The notes: generated from the sequence alone by a model not told the origin. Counted from the first letter of the stretch, positions 33,798-41,579 are shown. The stretch: DNA of 64,000 nt from Asanoa sp040654855 (GCF_040654855.1 NZ_JBFAIU010000005.1:1-64000), one strand, 5' to 3'. Numbers and translations: made by a program.

Positions 33798-36049
33798 CCC
33801 GAGGCTCCTGGTCGGTCGGGCGAGCCGTCGGCGCCCAGGCCGAACGCTCGAATCTGGCGGACAAGGCCACCGTCTACCGCGGGATCAGCGCATAACAAAG
33901 CGAGGTAGCGTTCGACGGCCAGTTGGGTTCCGGCGTTGACCTCGTCCAACAACGCCCTGTGGTCGCCCGCCTCGAATAGTGCAGCGGTCAGGTCGGTAGC
34001 GGCCTCCTCGTTGCCGCGGTCAGCGGCAGCACGAAGCTCCGCTAGGCCGCCATAGCTAGCCATCCGGAGATCGGTGTTGGCCTCGCCGATCCAGGCCAGA
34101 TGGCGGGCGGCGGTCTGATCGCCTGATTCAGCGCGGTGCCCGAGCTCGTCGACCCGTCCGAGGGTAGCGAGCAGTTCGGCGAGGCGTGCGGCGGCGACCT
34201 GCTGGCCACTATTCGCGCGCTCGCGCAACTCGTCCAAGCAGCCACGATCGGCCAGGAGCTCCGCTAGATCCTCGGAGGCGACGGCGTCGCCGGTGGCAGC
34301 CCTCGTGCGTAAGGCGTCTGCGCGCCCGCCATCTGCGAGCAACTCTGCCAACAGTTCCGCCGCCCGCGGGTTCTCTGTCGCCGGCCCCCTGAACTCTTCG
34401 GCACGGGTCTGTAGCCGAACGAGATTTGCACGCAAAGCCCGTCGCTCGTCATCCTGGGGCGCGGCCGCCAACCACGCTTCGGCGACCCCGAGTGCCTCCA
34501 CCAACCTGTCCTGGCGCCGCAACAGAGTAATGAGCTCCACAACGGCGGAAGGCTCGTGGATCTTGCGAAGCTTATCGAGAGCCGCCTCGGCATACCGGTA
34601 CCGCATGCGGGCCAAGGCTGAGCTAGACAGCCGGCGGAGGTCGTTAGCGTCACGGACATGGGTGACCAGCGCGGCCCATAGGCTGTGGGGTGGGCACTCG
34701 ACCCGGCGGATTCGGGCGAGGTGTTGCGTCAGGTAGTCGGCAACCATGTACCCGTCCACGCTTCCGCCTTGCTGGCCCGCCACAGGAGTCAGGGCCGAAA
34801 CCGCCCCGTGCAGGTCGGCGGTGGCATGCCTAAGCGCGCGGTCCAGCCAGGATGACGGAGCTGCTACCCGATGTGCTGGCGACAGGTAACCAGCCATCGC
34901 CTCCGTCAACAGCTGGGCGGTGAGTGGGCCCTGTACGCCGAGCCGGCGTGCGTCGGCGGCGGCCGAGATGATCGCCTTGCCGTACGGGTCGGGTGCCTGC
35001 TCCCACGAGTTCACCAGGTCGGGGCCTGCGGCGAGAACCTGGGTGAGTCCCGCATCCGAGCTTGTGAGAGCGATCCCGATCCGACTGTCGGTCGTCGCGA
35101 GCTCACCGGCCCGATGCCGTTCGTCCCCCGAAAGAACATCCGGAACGGGAATCACGTCCGCGAACTCCAGCAGCAACCGATCGTCGGCATGGGTGTCGGT
35201 GCCGTCTGCTTGGCGGAGTTGCTTGCGGGCAAAGTAGTGGGTTGGCCAGAGAGTGCCCACCACGAGGATCCCGGCCCGGACGAGAGAGACGATGTCTGAC
35301 TTGCGCAACGGCGGATCAGTGCCGAGGTACCGGTGCAGGTCGTCGAGCCACAGCACCGTTCGTTCGGTCGGCGTGGCCGTGAGCTCGTGTATCTCCTGTG
35401 TCCTCGTCGGCTGCACCACCCACCAGTCGGGCACGATGTTACGCACAGCTTCGAAAAGTGATCTGGTCTTGCCGCACGACGATGCACCCATCAGCAGAAT
35501 GAACTTTCCGCGCTCGACCCCTCTGCCGATCAGGTCGTGGAGGCGCTCGTCGAAGTCGCGTGGTACATAGCCAGGCAAGTCATCAGAAGCATCGCCGGTC
35601 GAGATGGCCGGATGAACTCCGAGTTCACGCGGAGACGCCTCGTCGAAGCGGCGTGAGTTGGCGGGCCCTTGCCCCACCGCTGCATTGATCCGTCGCCACA
35701 CCTCCACGATCTGCCTGTGTTCGTCCGCAGGTACCTGCCAGGCCGCGAGCAGGCTCTCCAGGAAATCCTTCTTGACCGGCCGTTTGCCGCTCAGCACGTC
35801 ACTGACCGTGCTGGTCGGCAGTTCACGCGACCGCGGGTCGGCCTTCGCCCTTGCCTTCCCGATGCGCTGAAGATCGGTGTAGCTCATTCCGGTTCGCGCA
35901 TGGACAGCACTGAGATGAGCAGCGAGATCCGGCCAGCTGCGGATGGTTAAGAGATCGGCGATGGCGGCCGACGTCAGTGTGATCACCCCTCCGGCGCGCG
36001 CGTCGGATGTTCCGGGACAGCGTACGGAGTGGTCGACCGTGAGCACCAT
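33794..36049 (-). CDS. XRE-HTH, STAND-like P-loop ATPase with C-terminal helical repeats, first gene of the operon
   Basis: The 751-aa protein has a predicted XRE-type HTH at about 45-115 (MSYTDLQRIGKARAKADPRS, LPTSTVSDVLSGKRPVKKDF), a P-loop at about 185 (LLMGASSCGKTRSLFEAV) and an acidic Walker B at about 230 (TVLWLDDLHRYLG). The C-terminal third is a series of degenerate helical repeats (LAELLADRGCLDELRERANS, LAELLATLGRVDELGHRAES) about 35 residues long. HTH-NTPase-repeat proteins are typical signal-sensing STAND regulators. ATG 36049 has GAGG 6-7 nt upstream. Its stop overlaps the nuclease gene by 4 bp, so it opens a fully coupled four-gene operon and may be its sensor, regulator or both. 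Confidence 0.8.
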   Translation of the reverse strand: MVLTVDHSVRCPGTSDARAGGVITLTSAAIADLLTIRSWPDLAAHLSAVHARTGMSYTDLQRIGKARAKADPRSRELPTSTVSDVLSGKRPVKKDFLESLLAAWQVPADEHRQIVEVWRRINAAVGQGPANSRRFDEASPRELGVHPAISTGDASDDLPGYVPRDFDERLHDLIGRGVERGKFILLMGASSCGKTRSLFEAVRNIVPDWWVVQPTRTQEIHELTATPTERTVLWLDDLHRYLGTDPPLRKSDIVSLVRAGILVVGTLWPTHYFARKQLRQADGTDTHADDRLLLEFADVIPVPDVLSGDERHRAGELATTDSRIGIALTSSDAGLTQVLAAGPDLVNSWEQAPDPYGKAIISAAADARRLGVQGPLTAQLLTEAMAGYLSPAHRVAAPSSWLDRALRHATADLHGAVSALTPVAGQQGGSVDGYMVADYLTQHLARIRRVECPPHSLWAALVTHVRDANDLRRLSSSALARMRYRYAEAALDKLRKIHEPSAVVELITLLRRQDRLVEALGVAEAWLAAAPQDDERRALRANLVRLQTRAEEFRGPATENPRAAELLAELLADGGRADALRTRAATGDAVASEDLAELLADRGCLDELRERANSGQQVAAARLAELLATLGRVDELGHRAESGDQTAARHLAWIGEANTDLRMASYGGLAELRAAADRGNEEAATDLTAALFEAGDHRALLDEVNAGTQLAVERYLALLCADPAVDGGLVRQIRAFGLGADGSPDRPGASG

Positions 36050-36193
36050 AGGCGCACCTCACCGGAACAGGTATCGGTTCGGCCCATCCGAGATCGACCG
36101 GGACCATCCCGGAGCATCGACCACTGGACATCGATCTTGCTGTCCTAGATCCCGATCCACTCAGGCGATTCGACGGCAAGCGGTGAGGTCCCG
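36050..36193. promoter_or_regulatory. Divergent promoter region of operon and HExxH gene
   Basis: This 144-bp gap separates the minus-strand operon from the plus-strand metallopeptidase-like gene and must hold both promoters. The operon start has a GAGG ribosome site at its edge. No clear palindrome stands out. Confidence 0.45.
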
Positions 36194-36586
36194 ATGCGAC
36201 GAAATTCAGCACACTGGCGGACGCGGGGTGACGCGTCCCCGACGCTCAACGTCCAGAAGGTGGTGGGATTGCTGGGGCGCTGTGGCATGAGCGTGCGAGC
36301 GTACGACATCGAGTGCGTCACTGCATTGCACGGCACCAATGGGAGTCCTGCCTACGGCGCCAGCCCCCACGACGGGTACGGTCGTCCGCTTGTTGGTCGG
36401 CGCGGCCGCCCGCTCATCCTGGTGTCGAGTCTGGCACTGAAAGATATTGAGACCGCAGTAGTTACCATTTTCCACGAGATCGCGCATCACAGGTCGTATC
36501 GAGTGGTCGGCCACTGTGGCAGCGAAGCGGCGGCAGAGCTTTTCGGTCAGCGGAAGTACGAGCTGTTCGCGCGGAACCAGGTTTAG
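36194..36586 (+). CDS. Small HExxH metallopeptidase-like protein beside attR
   Basis: The 130-aa protein contains VVTIFHEIAHHRSYRVVG (about 90-108), a zinc-binding HExxH site, and a downstream Glu in GSEAAAELFGQRKYELF, which could be the third ligand. The length and motif recall ImmA/IrrE-type peptidases of mobile elements, although the usual flanking signature is weak. It is the last gene before attR and is divergent from the XRE-STAND gene. A regulator-plus-metalloprotease pairing of the ImmR/ImmA type is a reasonable inference. The start could be ATG 36194 or a later in-frame codon. Confidence 0.6.
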   Translation: MRRNSAHWRTRGDASPTLNVQKVVGLLGRCGMSVRAYDIECVTALHGTNGSPAYGASPHDGYGRPLVGRRGRPLILVSSLALKDIETAVVTIFHEIAHHRSYRVVGHCGSEAAAELFGQRKYELFARNQV

Positions 36587-36898
36587 CCGACGAAACGCGA
36601 GAAAGGCGCGACGCCGACGCGGTCGGTGACACCAAGATTCCCCGTGCCTTCTTTGTTGACGGCCTACGGCGTTGATGCATCCGATATTTAAGTTTAGGAT
36701 CCGTTGTTGTTGCTGTAGCGGAGAGAGGATCGCTCCACGGGTGATCGAACGTCCCGCACCTCCGCCGGACGGCTCCGGATTCACTACATAATGTGCCCTG
36801 ACAGCGGCGCCACGGCGCGTGGACTTGCTAGTTGCCTGCGGAAAACGCCGGACGCGCATGGGCCGGCGACGGACTCAGCGAAGCGACGCCGCCAGCGA
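36587..36898. other. Right end of the island, no gene
   Basis: About 310 bp run from the HExxH gene to attR. It includes an unusually A/T-rich patch (GATATTTAAGTTTAGGATCC, near 36690) that contrasts with the surroundings. No coding frame, integrase or excisionase is seen. Integrase arm sites would be expected in such a stretch, but none can be shown. Confidence 0.5.
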
Positions 36899-36949
36899 AC
36901 TACGGATCAGAAGGTTAGGGGTTCGAGTCCCTTCGGGCGCGCAAGATCG
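36899..36949 (+). repeat. attR: right 51-bp direct repeat of the island
   Basis: Identical to 18177-18227. It contains the 3' half of tRNA-Arg without a 5' half, so it is the displaced original chromosomal 3' end. The match breaks at the base after GCAAGATCG (A on the left, G on the right). Confidence 0.92.
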
Positions 36950-36950
36950 G

Positions 36951-36989
36951 AAGGCGTTCGACCAGCGAAAGCGGTCGAGCGCCTTTTTT
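36951..36989 (+). terminator. Original tRNA-Arg terminator
   Basis: AAGGCGTTCGACC pairs with GGTCGAGCGCCTT (one G-T wobble) around GCGAAAGC-type loop sequence, followed by six T. It follows attR and would have ended the tRNA transcript before island integration. Confidence 0.9.
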
Positions 36990-37038
36990 GTTCACTTTGG
37001 AGCTTGGCGATACGGGTCCAGCACGCGGCCCAGGGCGT

Positions 37039-37054
37039 GTCAACCTTGGTTGAC
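37039..37054. promoter_or_regulatory. Operator palindrome 1 upstream of DUF998 gene
   Basis: GTCAACC-TT-GGTTGAC, perfect 7-bp arms. It shares the GTCAAC-N4-GTTGAC pattern with the palindrome at 37067, 28 bp centre to centre. Confidence 0.6.
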
Positions 37055-37066
37055 GACCGGATGCTT

Positions 37067-37082
37067 GTCAACTAAAGTTGAC
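37067..37082. promoter_or_regulatory. Operator palindrome 2 overlapping the DUF998 start
   Basis: GTCAACT-AA-AGTTGAC, perfect 7-bp arms, ending 2 bp before the ATG at 37085. A repressor bound here would cover the translation start region. Confidence 0.6.
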
Positions 37083-37084
37083 GG

Positions 37085-37789
37085 ATGACCGGCATCCAGA
37101 CTTTGGTCGCCGCCGCGACCCCTGCCCCGCCCCCACGCAGACCCAACCGACTACTGATCGCCGGCCTGCTCGCCGGCCCGCTGTTCGTCGTCACGTTCCT
37201 GATAGCCGGAGCGACCCGGGACGGCTACGACCCCATGCGTCATCCCGTCAGTTCGCTGTCGCTGGGCGACGCCGGCTGGGTTCAGACGGCCAACTTCCTC
37301 GTCGCCGGCGTGCTCAGCATCGTCTTCGCGGTGGGGCTGCGCCGCAGCTTGAGGCCCGGACCAGGAGCGGCAGCAGGGCCCCTGCTGATCGCCGTCTGGG
37401 GCATCGGGCTGTTGGGTGCCGGCGTCTTCCGCACCGATCCGATCAGCGGCTATCCAGCCGGCACCCCGCCAACCCCGGATCCCGCGAGCTGGCACGGCGT
37501 CCTGCACGACATGGTTTTCTCCCTGCCCGGCTTCGCCGCGTTCGGCGCGGCGATGCTCGTCCTCGCCTACGCCTTCGCGAAACGGCACGCCACCGGCTGG
37601 GCCATCTACTCAGGACTGAGTGGCATCGCGTTCGTCGTCCTGTTCGTGCTCACCAGCGCGGGCTTCGCCCAGAACCTCGACACCGCGGGCCTCCTGCAAC
37701 GCATCACCGTCGGCATCGGGTGGCTTTGGCTCACCGCCCTCGCCGTTCGGCAAATGACGGCCGCCTCAGTTGCCGACGCCGAGCGTTGA
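37085..37789 (+). CDS. DUF998 integral membrane protein
   Basis: The 234-aa protein has six hydrophobic segments and the DUF998 pattern (LLAGPLFVVTFLIAGATRDG, YDPMRHPVSSLSLGDAGWVQ, FLVAGVLSIVFAVGLRR, VLHDMVFSLPGFAAFG). The family is uncharacterised. Two symmetrical operators lie directly upstream, the second touching the start, so it is probably under tight repression; no regulator gene is adjacent. It is the first intact chromosomal gene right of the island. It converges with the aldo-keto reductase, overlapping by 24 bp. Confidence 0.88.
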   Translation: MTGIQTLVAAATPAPPPRRPNRLLIAGLLAGPLFVVTFLIAGATRDGYDPMRHPVSSLSLGDAGWVQTANFLVAGVLSIVFAVGLRRSLRPGPGAAAGPLLIAVWGIGLLGAGVFRTDPISGYPAGTPPTPDPASWHGVLHDMVFSLPGFAAFGAAMLVLAYAFAKRHATGWAIYSGLSGIAFVVLFVLTSAGFAQNLDTAGLLQRITVGIGWLWLTALAVRQMTAASVADAER

Positions 37790-38761
37790 CATCCAGGCCG
37801 ACGGGTAGCGGTCGCCGTGGGCCGCGCCGGCCGGCACCGCCTTTTCGATCTCGGCCAGGTCGTCTGCCGTCAGCTTGAGCTCCGCCGCGGGCAGCGCCTC
37901 GGCCAGCCGCTCGCGGCTGCGGGCACCGACCAGCGGCACGATGTCGTCGCCCTGCGCCGCTACCCACGCGATCGCGAGCTGTGCGACGGTGCACCCCCGA
38001 GCCGAGGCGACCCGGCGCAGCGCCTCGACCAGGGCCAGGTTGTGTTCCACGTTCCCGCTCGCGAACCGCGGGCTCAGGCCGCGGTGGTCGCCCGGCCCGG
38101 CGACGCGGTCGGCGCTCCAGTGGCCCGAGATGAGCCCGCGCCCCAGCACCCCGTACGCGGTCAGACCGATCCCCAGCTCGCGCAGCGTAGGCAGAACATC
38201 AGCCTCGACCGCCCGGGACAGCAGCGAATACTCGATCTGCAGATCAGCGATCGGGTGTACGGCATGCGCCCGCCGAACAGTCGCCGCGTCGACTTCTGAG
38301 AGGCCGACGTGCCGCACGTACCCAGCGTCGATCATCTCCTTGATCGCGCCCACCGTTTCCTCGATCGGCACCGCAGGGTCCAGCCGCGCGGGCCGGTACA
38401 CGTCGATGTAGTCGGTGCCCAGCCGGTTCAGCGAGTACGCCAGGAAGTTGCGCACCGCCTCCGGCCGGCTGTCCTGCCCGCCGAACTCGTTGCCCGGCCC
38501 GCGCTGCTGCCCGAACTTGACGCTCAGCCGATAGCTGTCCCGGTCACGACCGCGCAGTGCCTCCGCGAGCAGCAGCTCGTTGTGGCCCATGGCATAGAAG
38601 TCGGCGGTGTCGATCAGTGTGATCCCCGCGTCCAGCGCGGCGTGCACCGTGGCGATGGCCTCGGTGCGGTCGGCGGCGCCGTACGCGCCGGACATGCTCA
38701 TCGCTCCCAGACCCAGCGCGGAAACGGCCGGTCCGGTGCTCCCCAAGGTTCGTGTCTGCAT
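37766..38761 (-). CDS. Aldo/keto reductase
   Basis: The 331-aa protein has the AKR pattern: LGLGAMSMSGAYG, LIDTADFYAMGHNE (Asp and Tyr of the tetrad), LSVKFG (Lys), then DYIDVYRPARLDPAVPIEET, where many relatives have a His in the QHR position and this one has PAR. NADPH site residues GARSRERLAEAL follow. The His change is common in an actinomycete subgroup, so activity may be retained. ATG 38761 begins MQTRTLG, the normal AKR start; the open frame upstream is the antisense of the regulator. It is divergent from that regulator, which likely controls it. Confidence 0.9.
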   Translation of the reverse strand: MQTRTLGSTGPAVSALGLGAMSMSGAYGAADRTEAIATVHAALDAGITLIDTADFYAMGHNELLLAEALRGRDRDSYRLSVKFGQQRGPGNEFGGQDSRPEAVRNFLAYSLNRLGTDYIDVYRPARLDPAVPIEETVGAIKEMIDAGYVRHVGLSEVDAATVRRAHAVHPIADLQIEYSLLSRAVEADVLPTLRELGIGLTAYGVLGRGLISGHWSADRVAGPGDHRGLSPRFASGNVEHNLALVEALRRVASARGCTVAQLAIAWVAAQGDDIVPLVGARSRERLAEALPAAELKLTADDLAEIEKAVPAGAAHGDRYPSAWMSTLGVGN

Positions 38762-38863
38762 GCCACCTACGCTGCGCCCGCCGCGGACGGGCGGGAAGAG
38801 AGCGTTCATCGTGGGAGAGCCGCTCCCTGGATCGTCCCGCCGCTCGCGAGGGAGCATGGGGTC

Positions 38864-39718
38864 ATGCAGCGTGACCAGCTGGCCGACTTCCTGCGCCGAC
38901 GTCGCGAGGCGATCCGCCCGGCCGAGGTCGGCATCGCGGACGGTCCCCGCCGCCGCACCGCCGGCCTGCGCCGGGAAGAGGTGGCCATGATCGCCGGCAT
39001 GTCGGTCGACTATGTCGTACGCCTCGAGCAAGGTCGCAGCAGTCAGCCCTCGACCCAGCTGCTCGGTGCGTTGGCCCGGGCGTTGCGCCTGTCCGACGAC
39101 GAGCGCGACCACCTGTTCCGCCTGGCCGGCCACCAGCCACCACCGGCCGACGGGGTGGCCCGCATGGCCCGCGCCGGCCTGATCCGCATGCTCGACCTGC
39201 TCGGCGACACCCCCGCCCTGGTGCTCTCCGACCTGGGCGAGATCCTCGCCCAGAACCGGGCGGCCGTCCTGCTGATGGGCGACCTCACCGGCTTCACCGG
39301 CGACCGCCGGTACCTGGCATATCGCTGGTTCACCGACCCCGCCGCCCGCGCCGCCGCGACGCCCGAGGAGGAGCAGCGACACGCCCGCGAGATCGTGGCC
39401 GATCTTCGTGCGGCCGTGGGCCGCCGGTCCGGCGACCCGGCCGTCGCCAAGCTCGTCGACCGCCTGCACGCCGAAAGCGCCGATTTCCGCGAGCTCTGGA
39501 CCGAACACGAGGTCGCGGTACGGCGCGCCGACCGCAAGACCTTCGTCCACCCACGTGTCGGCCGCCTGACGATGGACTGCGAAACCCTGGTCACCCCCGA
39601 CCTGGGCCAGCAACTGCTGGTCCTCACGCCGGCGGACACCGAGGCCCGCGAACGGCTCGACCTGCTGCGCGTGCTGGGCGTGGAAGAGTTCCCCGTGGGG
39701 GACACACAAGAACGTTGA
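38864..39718 (+). CDS. XRE-family regulator with MmyB-like ligand domain
   Basis: The 284-aa protein has an N-terminal HTH (TAGLRREEVAMIAGMSVDYVVRLEQGR, shown in part: GLRREEVAMIAGMSVDYV, about 33-55) and a MmyB-type ligand domain (VLSDLGEILAQNRAAVLLMG, YLAYRWFTDPAAR, ADFRELWTEHEVAVR, LTMDCETLVTPD). Proteins of this family typically regulate the divergent oxidoreductase. ATG 38864 is used. A damaged copy of this regulator and of the reductase lies in the island at 23.8-24.1 kb. Confidence 0.92.
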   Translation: MQRDQLADFLRRRREAIRPAEVGIADGPRRRTAGLRREEVAMIAGMSVDYVVRLEQGRSSQPSTQLLGALARALRLSDDERDHLFRLAGHQPPPADGVARMARAGLIRMLDLLGDTPALVLSDLGEILAQNRAAVLLMGDLTGFTGDRRYLAYRWFTDPAARAAATPEEEQRHAREIVADLRAAVGRRSGDPAVAKLVDRLHAESADFRELWTEHEVAVRRADRKTFVHPRVGRLTMDCETLVTPDLGQQLLVLTPADTEARERLDLLRVLGVEEFPVGDTQER

Positions 39719-39724
39719 CGGTGG

Positions 39725-40090
39725 TCAATGTGCCGCCTGATCCATCAACGTCGGCCCGGTCGGCGACAACAGCACCGGCACCAGGTCGCGGAGCGCCGCC
39801 GCCTGTCGGGCCAGCGACGCTGCCATCCCGACCCGGGTCTGCGCACTGATCGGCAGGCCTACGGCCGTCAGGGCGCCCAGCGGGGCGTACACCTCGAAGC
39901 GTTTGATGACGGTTTCGACGGTCTTGTTGCGGAGGTCGAGCCCGACCCAGATCGACCACGGCCCAGCCGCATAACCCACCAACTCGTCCTCCGCGAGGTC
40001 CGGGCCGATGAAGCCGAACTCCGCCACCAGGAACGCGAACCGGGCAACGACGTCGTCGGCAAAGTGTTCGGCGCGCGCGTCCCGACTCAT
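39725..40090 (-). CDS. Small conserved hypothetical protein, operon with zinc-ribbon protein
   Basis: The 121-aa product (ADDVVARFAFLVAEFGFIGP, GYAAGPWSIWVGLDLRNKTV, FEVYAPLG) has no membrane segment or motif that I can name. ATG 40090 overlaps the stop of the upstream gene by 4 bp (ATGA), so they are coupled. Sequence order resembles small immunity-type proteins, but this is only an impression. Confidence 0.65.
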   Translation of the reverse strand: MSRDARAEHFADDVVARFAFLVAEFGFIGPDLAEDELVGYAAGPWSIWVGLDLRNKTVETVIKRFEVYAPLGALTAVGLPISAQTRVGMAASLARQAAALRDLVPVLLSPTGPTLMDQAAH

Positions 40091-40320
40091 CGCCCGGATC
40101 CCGACGGCCGGTGCAGGTAGCGCCTGGCTTCCTCCACAGTGGCCGGACGCGTCGGCTCGCGCAGGTCCTCGACACGGAACCGGCCGTGGGCGAGGTCGGC
40201 AGGGTCCCGGTAGCCGGTCAGGCACTCCGCACACTCCAGGAAGAGGCCCGAGATCTCGCCCATGGTGTAGAGCATCAGGCCGTTCGAGCAGACCTGACAG
40301 TCGACGTTCGCGATGAGCAT
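40087..40320 (-). CDS. Small zinc-ribbon-like protein
   Basis: The 77-aa product begins MLIANVDCQVCSNGLMLYTM and continues LFLECAECLTGYRDP, giving two CxxC pairs 23 residues apart, as in a zinc ribbon. The C-terminal half is basic/acidic and helical. ATG 40320 gives this start. It is the first gene of a two-gene unit and is coupled to the next by ATGA. Function unknown. Confidence 0.65.
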   Translation of the reverse strand: MLIANVDCQVCSNGLMLYTMGEISGLFLECAECLTGYRDPADLAHGRFRVEDLREPTRPATVEEARRYLHRPSGSGR

Positions 40321-40366
40321 GCCGGCTCAGTACCCAGATCCACGCCGATAACTGACACAATGCGGC

Positions 40367-40858
40367 GTGCGCACACGCTTACGCATGATCAGAGTGACGA
40401 CCACGGCCGTTCACGTCAAAGAGTCGGCCACCGTCGAACTGCCGCGGAGTGCCGACGACGTCTTCTCCTTCATGTGGGACCCGGCGTCTTCACTCACGCT
40501 CTTCGAGGCAGTCGAAACAGCAGCCGTTCTGCCAGGTCGCCAAGGGATCGGCGAGATACAGGCGTTCGTCGAGCGGACCCCGGCCGGCCGAATCGGTGTC
40601 CTGCACGAGGTGCTCGAGTTCGACCACGGTCGGCGCGCGGTGACCCGTAGCCTCGTCGGCTTGTGTCCCACCTGGGGCGCGCTCACCGTCGAGCCGCTCG
40701 GGCCGAACGCATGCCGACTGACCCAGGAGTTCTGGGCAGACCTCCCGGCGGGGGTGCCGGCCGGGACGGACAAGCAGCTCCGCGAAGGCTTCCGGCAGCG
40801 GCTGCAATCCCTGGTGCGCCAGCTGGCTCAGCCGGCCAGCACGCCGCCTTCGATGTAG
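40367..40858 (+). CDS. SRPBCC (START/polyketide cyclase-like) family protein
   Basis: The 163-aa protein reads VKESATVELPRSADDVFSFM, WDPASSLTLFEAVETA, GEIQAFVERTPAGRIGVLHE, ALTVEPLGPNACRLTQEFW, the strand-helix pattern of the SRPBCC fold, which binds hydrophobic ligands. GTG 40367 or ATG 40385 may be the start; no clear ribosome site decides. It overlaps the end of the convergent SDR gene by 31 bp. Ligand unknown. Confidence 0.8.
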   Translation: MRTRLRMIRVTTTAVHVKESATVELPRSADDVFSFMWDPASSLTLFEAVETAAVLPGRQGIGEIQAFVERTPAGRIGVLHEVLEFDHGRRAVTRSLVGLCPTWGALTVEPLGPNACRLTQEFWADLPAGVPAGTDKQLREGFRQRLQSLVRQLAQPASTPPSM

Positions 40859-41514
40859 AGCTCCTGGGCGTTCACGCCGCCGTTGCGGAGGAGGAAGTCC
40901 GTGGCGTCGACGATCTCCGAAACCGTCACCAGGCGGCCGAGTGGCGTGCGGGCCACGTGCGGGTGGTCCGGCATGTCGCGCCACTTCGGACTGTCGCCCA
41001 CGATGCCCGGGTGGAGCACGTTCACGCGGTGCGGAGCGATCTGCACCGCCAGCGACCGCGCCAGGCCGCCGAGGCCCGCGTTGTGGGTCGTGACCGCCGT
41101 CGAGCCCGGGTACGGGCGGTCCGCGGCCACCCCGCCGAACAGGACCACCGCGGCGCCCGGGCGGAAGTGGGGGCGCAGCACGCGTACCACCTCGGCATAG
41201 CCGACCAGCTTGATCGTGTGGGCGGTGACCGCCGCGTCCACGTCGAACGCGTCGAGGGTGTTCGGCACCTGACTCGTGGCCGTGACGACCAGGTGGTCGA
41301 CCTCGGTGACCTCGGCCAGCGCAGCCGCGATGGTCGACGGCTCGGCCAGGTCCACCGCGAGGCCCCGGACGCCGGCGCCGAGCGACGCGGCCGCCGACTC
41401 GGCGCGGGCCTTGTCGCGGCTCGTGACCACGACCTCGTCACCACGCGCGGTCAGATGAGCCGCTACGGCCAGGCCAAGTCCGCCGGTGCCACCGACCACG
41501 ATCGCCGTTCCCAT
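40828..41514 (-). CDS. SDR-family oxidoreductase
   Basis: The 228-aa protein has the Rossmann motif VVGGTGGLGLAVA (about 6-18), VTSRDKARAE, LAVDLAEPS and a C-terminal VNVLHPGIVGDSPKWRD. The usual YxxxK active site is not clear: the region reads STAVTTHNAGLGGLARSLAV, where Tyr and Lys are replaced, so it may be a non-catalytic or altered SDR. ATG 41514 is used. It is divergent from the TetR gene and likely its target. Confidence 0.85.
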   Translation of the reverse strand: MGTAIVVGGTGGLGLAVAAHLTARGDEVVVTSRDKARAESAAASLGAGVRGLAVDLAEPSTIAAALAEVTEVDHLVVTATSQVPNTLDAFDVDAAVTAHTIKLVGYAEVVRVLRPHFRPGAAVVLFGGVAADRPYPGSTAVTTHNAGLGGLARSLAVQIAPHRVNVLHPGIVGDSPKWRDMPDHPHVARTPLGRLVTVSEIVDATDFLLRNGGVNAQELYIEGGVLAG

Positions 41515-41579
41515 GCGCGCAACAGTGCCACGGCCGGTCCTTACCGACCCGCGATCGTGACCATGGTCATCCAGGAACG

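Larger units (their letters stand above)
18177..36949. mobile_element. tRNA-Arg-integrated genomic island carrying defence-like cargo
   Basis: The island is bounded by the two 51-bp att repeats and is about 18.7 kb long. Flanking logic fits: the intact tRNA is at the left end, and the displaced chromosomal 3' end with its own terminator is at the right end. Cargo in order: PD-(D/E)XK-like protein, GmrSD-like enzyme, IS481 transposase with relic genes, 1304-aa nuclease-like protein, four-gene HerA operon on the minus strand, and a HExxH protein. No integrase, excisionase, relaxase, replication or conjugation gene is visible, so it is either immobilised or mobilised in trans. Nested insertion of an IS and decayed genes suggest it has been resident for some time. 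Confidence 0.88.
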
